Assembly: GCA_964412395.1 (NCBI GenBank)
Contig: CAYPOY010000247.1
Coordinates: 1-7,759 of the forward strand
DNA from: CAYPOY01 sp964412395
GTDB taxonomy: Bacteria; Chloroflexota; Anaerolineae; B4-G1
DNA: 7,759 nucleotides
Direction: 5' to 3'
The position numbers and the translations under genes are program-made. Every line of letters starts with the position of its first letter. Position 1 is the first letter of the stretch. The notes beneath the pieces are model-generated. The model ran no database searches and was not told the origin of the DNA. It was given only the letters and a program-made list of their open reading frames with translations. Positions 1 to 5,076 of this stretch are shown here, in pieces.

Positions 1-559
1 TGATGACCGGCGTGCCGCAGCGCTCGCAGTGGCGGTCCTCCCCCCAGACCTGCTCCCGGGCCAGGGTGGTGTTGCACTTGGGGCAGAAATCCACCGAAGA
101 CTTTTTGCGGTAGGCCAGGCCCATGTCATACAGCTTCAGGAAGAACCACTCCGTCCAGCGGTAGTAGCCGGGCAGGCAGGAGACGGCCTCCCGCTCCCAG
201 TCGAACATCGCTCCCATAGTTCTCAACTGCCGTCGCATGTTCTCGACGTTGGACATCGTCCACTTATGGGGGTGGATGCCATGATGGATAGCGGCGTTCT
301 CGGCCGGGAGGCCGAAGGCGTCGAAGCCCATCGGGAAGAGGACGTTGTAGCCCCGCATGCGCATGTAGCGGGCGCGGACGTCACCAGGCGCTATCGCGTA
401 CCAGTGGCCGATGTGTATATCGCCGCTCGGATAGGGCAGCATTGTCAGCGCATAGTGCTTGGGTTTGTTGTGGTCAATCACGGAGCGGTAGAGTTGGTCT
501 TTTTCCCACTTTTTTTGCCATTTCTTCTCTATATCTTGAGGTACATAGGGCTCTGCCAT
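1..559 (-). CDS. leuS: Leucyl-tRNA synthetase, N-terminal part (runs off left edge)
   Basis: Class I aminoacyl-tRNA synthetase that charges tRNA-Leu with leucine in the cytoplasm; 186 codons are visible and the rest lies beyond the window. Reading the minus strand, the protein opens MAEPYVPQDIEKKWQKKW, then shows the LeuRS nucleotide-binding segment LPYPSGDIHIGH with the HIGH signature at residues 49-52, followed by FPMGFDAFGLPAENAA, all typical of bacterial-type LeuRS. A zinc-ribbon pair follows: CPKC (159-162) and CERC (178-181), as in the LeuRS zinc module. The ATG at 559 is chosen because GGAGGAG lies just upstream, in the 17-nt gap after the stop of the glycoside-hydrolase-like gene, so the two are probably cotranscribed. 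The upstream T-box with a leucine specifier suggests leucine-starvation control. Editing and KMSKS regions cannot be seen. The family call is firm. Confidence 0.96.
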   Translation of the reverse strand, partial: MAEPYVPQDIEKKWQKKWEKDQLYRSVIDHNKPKHYALTMLPYPSGDIHIGHWYAIAPGDVRARYMRMRGYNVLFPMGFDAFGLPAENAAIHHGIHPHKWTMSNVENMRRQLRTMGAMFDWEREAVSCLPGYYRWTEWFFLKLYDMGLAYRKKSSVDFCPKCNTTLAREQVWGEDRHCERCGTPVI

Positions 560-576
560 TCTTCTCCTCCTCACAT

Positions 577-2283
577 TTAATCAATTACTATGAACGTCCA
601 GCCCCCGACGACGGGCGCGGGATAGAACGGATCGTTCGGATGTCCTGTCTCCTGGGTCGTCGCCCCTGGCAAGGTCAGGGTAAAGGTGTCAGTCCAGAGT
701 CCACTCTGGCACAACGTCTCATTCTGTTGGTAACAGATGATTCCGCCAGAGCGAAGGGGAAAACTCACCGTCACCTCTTGCGCCGTGGTCGCCCAGAGCA
801 CGCGGATGAGTCGCCGGGACCGATCCATGAACAGGAGGTGCCGGTGAGTTGGGTCAGCCTCGTCCTCCTCGCGCAGGTAGCTGGCGCCACTCAGGGTGGC
901 CGAGACCAGGCGAGCGGCATAGTAAGCCGGCAAGGGAGCATTGTCAAAGTCCATCAGGCCCCAGGGGCCATCGTTCACCTCGGAGCGAGGGTCGCGGTCA
1001 AACTCGTCCTTCAGGCGGTGGTAGATCACCATGCCGCCTCGCTGCTTGTAAGCGAAGGCCTGGGAGGCCAGGGCATACTGCTGGATCAAGTAGGATGCCT
1101 GCTCCTCGTCGCTGACGCAAACAAAACCAGTCTCACGGCATTGGTCAGGGTGGCCCCGCCCCGGCTTGTCCCGGTCTGGGTGTTGCACGCCTGTCTCCGT
1201 GATCCATAAGGCAGGCCGCCAGCCAAGGTCGGCGGTCATGTCAGCGATGCGGCTGATGACATAGTAGGAATAGTCCGGCTGCACGTAGACGTGAAGAGCC
1301 AGCCCGCTGATGCAAGCTCGCAACGACTCGTCCTCCCGGACGGCGGTTGCCAGCGCCGTCAGCAATGCGCCATAAGTTGTCTCCTCTCCCCGGGCCGTCT
1401 CCAGGGCTACCAGGTGCTCCGGCGCGCCAAGCAACACCTCCGCCGTGGAGTCAGTGGTAGCGATCACCTGGCAGGCGACCTGCATCGCTCTGACGTAAGC
1501 GGCCGGGGGCAACGGGAAACCTCCCTCGTTGCCGATCTCCCAGCCGTCCACCACGCCTCCAAAGGTTGACGTGGCCTGGTAGACAAAATGGCCCCACCGG
1601 TTCTCCGGGTTGATCTTGACCGTACCATCCCCCACCAGAAAGACCGGCTCGTCCAGGCCCAGGATGCTTTCCACCCGCCCCTCTTCCACCAACACGTAGC
1701 CTTCTGGAATGCCCGTGAGCACCGCCAGTATCTTTAGCGCCGGGTCGGTCGAGGCCGGATCGAACCAACGAGGCTGGTCCCGGGTGGCCGCCAGGAAAAA
1801 GTTAAGGTCCTCGTGCACCCAGCGAAAGTGACCGTCGGCGTGCGGCTCGACCGTGTACCAGGGAATCGGCCACCGGTCCCAGGTAGCGCCGGCCTCAATC
1901 GCCTTGGCGGTGGGCAACTCTACCCGCTGGCTGTTGTAAAAGCTACTGCTCCAGGCGATGCCAAAGCGAGGGTTTCGCAGAGCCGCCGGGAAAGGAGTCG
2001 TCGTCGGGCCGGGAGTCGGCGCTGGGAAAGGAATGGCTGTTGCGCTGGGACCTCGTTCGGTGGGAAGCGGGGTGACGGTTGGCGTCGGTGCAACGATCAG
2101 TGTATCCGTGGCGGCTGCGACCATAGTTGGCGCCGCGAGCGTATCCTTGCTGACCTCCGGTGACGCAGACCCCGAGGGATTCGCCGCCACACAGATAGCC
2201 AGCAGGAAAATCACCGAAAGGATCGCAGAAATAAGCATCGCTGAAAAGATCGCTGAAAGCATAGGATACAGATGGCGGTCCAT
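577..2283 (-). CDS. Secreted clan GH-A-like (TIM-barrel) glycoside hydrolase
   Basis: Predicted 568-residue exported protein. A hydrophobic segment at about residues 8-33 acts as signal peptide or anchor; the cysteine at 31 follows L-A-I, which is not a good lipobox. Residues about 38-100 form a Pro/Thr/Ala-rich linker. From about 105 a TIM-barrel-like domain begins: WDRWPIPWYTVEP, then WEIGNE with candidate acid/base Glu253 after Asn252, HVYVQPDYSYY near 331, and WITETG with candidate nucleophile Glu363. This Asn-Glu plus late Glu pattern is characteristic of clan GH-A (GH5/GH39-like). A beta-rich tail (about 480-568) follows. Substrate is unknown, presumably a polysaccharide outside the cell. 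The ATG at 2283 has GGGAGG about 7 nt upstream. It lies 30 nt after the broken hydrolase gene and 17 nt before leuS, so it sits within the operon. The fold class is well supported; the enzymatic activity is inferred. Confidence 0.75.
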   Translation of the reverse strand: MDRHLYPMLSAIFSAMLISAILSVIFLLAICVAANPSGSASPEVSKDTLAAPTMVAAATDTLIVAPTPTVTPLPTERGPSATAIPFPAPTPGPTTTPFPAALRNPRFGIAWSSSFYNSQRVELPTAKAIEAGATWDRWPIPWYTVEPHADGHFRWVHEDLNFFLAATRDQPRWFDPASTDPALKILAVLTGIPEGYVLVEEGRVESILGLDEPVFLVGDGTVKINPENRWGHFVYQATSTFGGVVDGWEIGNEGGFPLPPAAYVRAMQVACQVIATTDSTAEVLLGAPEHLVALETARGEETTYGALLTALATAVREDESLRACISGLALHVYVQPDYSYYVISRIADMTADLGWRPALWITETGVQHPDRDKPGRGHPDQCRETGFVCVSDEEQASYLIQQYALASQAFAYKQRGGMVIYHRLKDEFDRDPRSEVNDGPWGLMDFDNAPLPAYYAARLVSATLSGASYLREEDEADPTHRHLLFMDRSRRLIRVLWATTAQEVTVSFPLRSGGIICYQQNETLCQSGLWTDTFTLTLPGATTQETGHPNDPFYPAPVVGGWTFIVID

Positions 2284-2313
2284 GTCTTTTCCTCCCTGCG
2301 TTTTGCCCTCAGC

Positions 2314-3040
2314 CTAACTGTTCCACCGCCATAGTAACCGGTTCTCTTCCATCACGATTATCACCTCCCCCGCCCGCTCCAATGAGGAGAGGGTGGCGAG
2401 GATGGTCGTCCGGGTGAGGAAGTAGGCGGGCGCCGTCGCCAGGTGGAGCCCGAAGTGGTCGGCCACCAGTTGAATCAGGGCCGACGTCTCCCTGGGCTCC
2501 TCCAGTGCCGCGTGGACTTGTTCCCGTACTTCCTCCAGCCGTGCCTGGTTGGCAGCGCAAATCTGCTCGATCTCCGCGCTGGCTCCGTAGGCTGGGCCGT
2601 GTCCTGGGGCGAAGCGGGTGTAGGGCAGGTCCGGCAATCGCTCCAGCGTCTCCAGCGTTTCGTCCAGGTCCACGCAGGTGGCGCAGTTCCCTGATGGGGA
2701 TTGCCCCGCCGAAGAGGTAGAGTGGCTCAATGATGGGGTTTTCCATCATCGCCGCCTCCAGCGCGGGAGCGTACAGGAGGGGCACCTCCAGGCGACGTTG
2801 CAGGAAATGGGCGCCGCCGAAGTGATCGGCGTGGGCGTGGGTGATGAACACCGCCTCCAGTGTGACCTCCAACTCATCGGCGGCCCGCAGCGCTCGCCGG
2901 GCGGCGTCTTTATCCAGCCCTGCGTCAATCAGCAATCCCTTCCCGTTCTGCACGACCAACCCCATGTTGGAGCCGCCCTGCAAATGGAAGATGCCGGGGG
3001 CCAGTTCCACCTGCTGCAAGTTCACTCCTCTCTCCACCAA
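2314..3040 (-). pseudogene. Metallo-beta-lactamase-fold hydrolase, frameshifted with missing core
   Basis: The reading frame from 3040 encodes an MBL-fold N-terminus: VELAPGIFHLQGGSNMGLVV, LLIDAGLDKDAARRAL, and the metal motif HAHADH at residues 68-73. Recognisable protein stops near IPIRELRH (residue 121, DNA about 2678). The rest of the family pattern resumes one frame over from about 2676: CVDLDETLETLERLP, FAPGHGPAYG (the late metal-binding His), and a C-terminal helical/winged-helix-like tail ending LLWRWNS at 2314. Joining both parts gives about 241 residues, whereas relatives are near 300. The two central metal motifs (GHSxG-like and GDxxF-like) are absent from every frame here. An out-of-frame internal deletion, or an assembly collapse, explains this. 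The first frame stays open to 2309 by chance in GC-rich sequence. The start is uncertain: TTG at 3040 or 3019 (the latter behind GAGAGGAG), or GTG at 3025. Probably non-functional. Confidence 0.8.
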
Positions 3041-3049
3041 ATCTGCCGG

Positions 3050-3146
3050 AACCTTGCGAAGGTCTGAGGACAGCTTCGGGTCAAAAGCGTTCCCGCCAGC
3101 CAGGAGCCGCTATGACGCTAAGGCCGTTTGCAACCTTCGCAAGGTT
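3050..3146. repeat. 97-bp paired palindromic repeat (BIME/MITE-like)
   Basis: The sequence AACCTTGCGAAGGT (3050-3063) recurs as its reverse complement within AACCTTCGCAAGGTT (3132-3146), giving 14-bp inverted ends around a 68-bp centre. Each end is also a small hairpin by itself: a 5-6 bp AACCTT/AAGGTT stem with a 3-nt loop. The right end overlaps the ilvE stop codon (TAA, 3145-3147), and the left end abuts the start of the broken hydrolase gene. I see no target-site duplication. This organisation resembles paired REP (BIME) units or a miniature inverted-repeat element. In the transcript it could fold into a long hairpin that shields ilvE mRNA or lowers downstream expression, which is inference. 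Confidence 0.7.
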
Positions 3147-4071
3147 AGCCCTCCACCAGCGTCATCCACCCAAACCGGTCCTCCAGTTTCCCTCTGACGA
3201 TGCCAAAGAACTGCTCCTGCAGATGAGCCGTCACTGGCCCTCGCCGCCCCTCGCCCACCGGGATGCCGTCTATCGAGCGGATGGGAGTGATTTCCGCCGC
3301 TGTGCCGGTGAAGAAGGCTTCGTCGGCCAGGTAGAGCATCTCGCGGGCGATCATCTGTTCCCGTACTTCGTATCCCAGGTCGCGCGCCAACTCGATGACG
3401 AATGCCCTGGTGATGCCCGCCAGGATCGAGGCCGCCAGCGGCGGCGTGTAGAGCCCCCCGTCTTTCACGATGAACACATTCTCTCCGCTGCCTTCGCTGA
3501 CGTAACCGGCCACGTTTAGCACGATGCTCTCTGCAAAGCCCCGGTCGTGGGCCTCCATCGCGATCAATTGCGAGTTGACGTACTGGCCGCCTATCTTGGC
3601 CATCGCCGGGAAGGTATTCGGGGCCATACGCTGCCAGGTGCTCACCCCGACGTCAATCCCTTCCTTCAGTGCTTCATTACCCAGGAACTGTCCCAGCGCT
3701 ATCATGCCGATGATCACTTCGACAGGGCAGGACCGCGGGTCGAGGAAGATGGCGCACATGCCACGAAGGACCAGTGGTCGGATGTAGCAGGATTGGAGTT
3801 CATTGGCCTGAATCGTCTCCAGGATGGCCTGGGAGATCTCTTCCGGCTGGTATGGAATCGGCATACGATAGATCTTGCACGAGTCGAAAAGCCGGCGCAC
3901 ATGGGGCTCCAGGCCGAGCACGGCCGGACCACGGGGGGTGGCGTAGGCGCGGATCCCCTCGAAGACGCTGGAGCCGTAATGCAGCGCGTGGGTGAAGACG
4001 TGCACGCGCGCCTCGTCCCACGGCACCAGCTTGCCGTTGAACCAGATCCAGGGTGTAGGTTCGATACTCAT
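3145..4071 (-). CDS. ilvE: Branched-chain amino acid aminotransferase
   Basis: PLP-dependent fold-type IV transaminase that interconverts leucine, isoleucine and valine with their 2-oxo acids using glutamate/2-oxoglutarate; this is the last step of branched-chain amino acid synthesis, in the cytoplasm. The 308 residues match the usual length of about 300-310. Visible hallmarks are WIWFNGKLVPWDEARV at the N-terminus, HALHYGSSVFEGIRAY (28-43), the PLP lysine K159 in AMAKIGGQYVNSQL, EGSGENVF (193-200) with the conserved Glu, ILAGITR (216-222), and GTAAEITPI near the C-terminus. The ATG at 4071 has a GGAGGAGGA purine run about 9-12 nt upstream. A T-box leader with a terminator ends about 165 nt upstream, so expression is likely raised when tRNA-Leu is uncharged. 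D-amino-acid transaminase and aminodeoxychorismate lyase share the fold, but the SVFEGIRAY and GGQYVNS motifs favour IlvE. Confidence 0.95.
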   Translation of the reverse strand: MSIEPTPWIWFNGKLVPWDEARVHVFTHALHYGSSVFEGIRAYATPRGPAVLGLEPHVRRLFDSCKIYRMPIPYQPEEISQAILETIQANELQSCYIRPLVLRGMCAIFLDPRSCPVEVIIGMIALGQFLGNEALKEGIDVGVSTWQRMAPNTFPAMAKIGGQYVNSQLIAMEAHDRGFAESIVLNVAGYVSEGSGENVFIVKDGGLYTPPLAASILAGITRAFVIELARDLGYEVREQMIAREMLYLADEAFFTGTAAEITPIRSIDGIPVGEGRRGPVTAHLQEQFFGIVRGKLEDRFGWMTLVEG

Positions 4072-4235
4072 CTTGTTGCTTCCTCCTCCATTGATGAATT
4101 GCCGTGAGAACAGTTCAAATCAACGTGATGCCCTCTGTCACTGTATCCTGCACCAGCCCGATCATCTGCCGTTTAGTCACTGTGCTTGAAGTGGTCTCCC
4201 CTTCGGCCAACGAAAACGGTGTTGCTGCTTTTAGC
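4072..4235 (-). other. Untranslated leader between T-box terminator and ilvE
   Basis: On the minus strand this 164-nt stretch follows the T-box terminator. It begins with a small hairpin, CTGCT-AAA-AGCAG (4236-4224), without a following U run. It contains a 16-codon ORF from ATG 4165 to TGA 4115 (MIGLVQDTVTEGITLI), unusually rich in Ile/Leu/Val (7 of 16) but lacking a clear ribosome site. It ends with the ilvE ribosome-binding purines. No other gene or terminator is visible. Confidence 0.4.
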
Positions 4236-4268
4236 AGAAAACCCTTTCGCCTCAGGGACGAAAGGGTT
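4236..4268 (-). terminator. T-box-controlled intrinsic terminator
   Basis: The minus strand gives a perfect 10-bp stem, AACCCTTTCG (4268-4259) with CGAAAGGGTT (4249-4240), around a 9-nt loop, followed by TTCT so that the stem end and tail read TTTTCT. The 5' arm and loop contain bases used by the alternative antiterminator (CCCT, 4257-4254), so the two structures are mutually exclusive, as expected for a transcription-attenuating T-box. Confidence 0.9.
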
Positions 4269-4531
4269 CCGCGGTACCACCCTGATTGGAGGACACCCGC
4301 TCGCAGTATGGTGACTCCCGCTCTTGGCCTGTTAACGGAGACCACCCGTTGCCGGTTACTTGACCGGATGCTCGATACTTGATCCAGCGTCCAGCATCTG
4401 GTTTCACCGACGCAGCTCCCAGGCGAGTTCGGCCTTGCTGGCACTCCCCCTGGGCACCGGTTGCCGGGCTTCCACCTGGTCTTTCCCGGCTCGCTGTGGG
4501 GATGGCCTACTACTCCTGTTCGCAGCCTTTC
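4236..4531 (-). promoter_or_regulatory. T-box leader riboswitch, leucine (CTC) specifier
   Basis: A transcribed leader that binds a specific tRNA and prevents termination when that tRNA is uncharged. Reading the minus strand, all main parts are present. Stem I starts with GAACAGGAGTAGTA. The distal AG bulge is AGCGAG (4495-4490), followed by GGTGGAAGCCCGG. The specifier loop reads GAA-CTC-GCC, with CTC at 4427-4425. Small hairpins follow (ACCGG...CCGG near 4365-4350 and AACGG...CCGTT near 4350-4335). The T-box itself is AGGGTGGTACCGCGG (4283-4269), a perfect match to the family consensus. The antiterminator pairs AGGG (4283-4280) with CCCT (4257-4254). The TGGT bulge would pair with a tRNA ending in discriminator A, as tRNA-Leu has. 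The CTC reading as leucine follows the usual GAA-NNN-purine context and fits the target genes ilvE and leuS. The 5' edge is approximate. Confidence 0.95.
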
Positions 4532-4541
4532 AGTATTGAGG

Positions 4542-4614
<73 letters not shown>

Positions 4615-4631
4615 ATGCTGAGGTCTGCTGG

Positions 4632-4705
4632 TGGAGCTGGCGGGACTCGAACCCGCGAACCTCTTCAGTGCGATTGAAGCGCTCTCCCAACTGAGCTACA
4701 GCCCC
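4632..4705 (-). tRNA. tRNA-Ala (anticodon CGC)
   Basis: A complete 74-nt cloverleaf on the minus strand. The acceptor arms GGGGCTG/CAGCTCC again carry the G3:U70 alanine determinant. The anticodon stem CTTCA/TGAAG holds the loop ATCGCAC (anticodon CGC, reading GCG). The T arm is GCGGG-TTCGAGT-CCCGC and the discriminator is A. The variable loop is 6 nt (AGGTTC), one longer than in its neighbour. Unlike the neighbour, CCA is encoded directly after the discriminator (4631-4629). It is the first gene behind the minus-strand promoter. Confidence 0.96.
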
Positions 4706-4718
4706 ACAACCTATCTTA

Positions 4719-4746
4719 ATTTTACCCCAGAATGGAGAGATGTCAA
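4719..4746 (-). promoter_or_regulatory. Sigma70-type promoter for the tRNA-Ala / T-box / ilvE unit
   Basis: The minus strand shows a perfect -35 TTGACA (4746-4741), a 16-bp spacer and -10 TAAAAT (4724-4719). Transcription would start near 4712, a few bases before the first tRNA at 4705. The -35 box lies inside the left direct repeat bordering the MITE-like element. No other convincing promoter precedes ilvE. Confidence 0.8.
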
Positions 4747-4748
4747 GG
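4739..4748. repeat. Left direct repeat (probable target-site duplication)
   Basis: GATGTCAAGG, repeated exactly at 4900-4909. It touches the left inverted end of the 151-bp element and contains the -35 box of the tRNA promoter. Confidence 0.75.
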
Positions 4749-4899
4749 CTGGTTGACTGACAAAACTCTGGGTTGACCCTGAGAGCAAGGAACGGGACGC
4801 AGATTAACGCTGATAAACGCTGATTTTCTGGTTTTATCCGCATACGATCTGCGAAAATCTGCGTGAATCTGCGTCCTGAAAGATTTGTCAGTCAATCAG
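4749..4899. mobile_element. 151-bp MITE-like element with 16-bp inverted ends
   Basis: The left end CTGGTTGACTGACAAA (4749-4764) and the right end, read on the other strand, CTGATTGACTGACAAA (4899-4884), match at 15 of 16 positions. Identical 10-bp repeats GATGTCAAGG touch both ends (4739-4748 and 4900-4909), as expected for a target-site duplication. The interior encodes nothing. It holds a small hairpin (CTCTGGG/CCCTGAG, 4766-4783) and a long imperfect palindrome: the left arm begins GGACGCAGATTAACGCTGAT and the right arm ends TCTGCGTGAATCTGCGTCC. The arms are built from a repeated unit of about 10 bp, CGCWGATWWW. This looks like a non-autonomous element mobilised by a transposase encoded elsewhere; the parent family cannot be named from this window. 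Confidence 0.8.
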
Positions 4900-4909
4900 G
4901 ATGTCAAGG
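4900..4909. repeat. Right direct repeat (probable target-site duplication)
   Basis: Second exact copy of GATGTCAAGG, touching the right inverted end of the element. Here the TGTCAA within it has no matching minus-strand -10 box, so it is probably inactive as a promoter element. Confidence 0.75.
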
Positions 4910-4910
4910 T

Positions 4911-4938
4911 TTGACAGGTCCTTGCCCTGTGCTATACT
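4911..4938 (+). promoter_or_regulatory. Sigma70-type promoter for the propeller-protein gene
   Basis: Perfect -35 TTGACA (4911-4916), a 16-bp spacer and -10 TATACT (4933-4938). The start would be near 4945, leaving an untranslated leader of about 130 nt before the ATG at 5077. That leader contains an 11-codon ORF (ATG 5035, stop 5068-5070) with a weak ribosome site and no recognisable content. Confidence 0.75.
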
Positions 4939-5076
4939 CAATACTGGATAGTGCTGAGATATTCGCCCGCCCTGGCGACCTGCTCATCTTTGGCTGCCGG
5001 GCCGGGACTTGTGTGTTCCTGTACCAGTAGGGCTATGATATCTGTGGACCTGTGTCCGTTCGTCGAGTAGGATGCT

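Noticed and set aside
29..580. 183-codon plus-strand open frame (and the 442-1209 frame)
   Set aside because: Antisense to leuS and the glycosidase gene, which show clear family motifs; low-complexity translations with no motif.
2309..3040. Intact 243-residue MBL protein in a single frame
   Set aside because: After residue 121 this frame becomes Arg/Gly/Pro-rich nonsense, while the adjacent frame carries the true MBL C-terminus with PGHG.
4422..4424. GCC (Ala) as the T-box specifier, tempting because tRNA-Ala(GGC) lies just upstream
   Set aside because: The specifier normally follows GAA directly and precedes a purine, which picks CTC at 4425-4427; the downstream genes also concern leucine.
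4739..4909. CRISPR-like repeat pair
   Set aside because: Only two 10-bp repeats, with inverted ends between them; this fits a target-site duplication, not an array.
5035..5070. 11-codon ORF as a leader peptide for the propeller gene
   Set aside because: Weak ribosome site and no residue bias or attenuator structure; likely chance.
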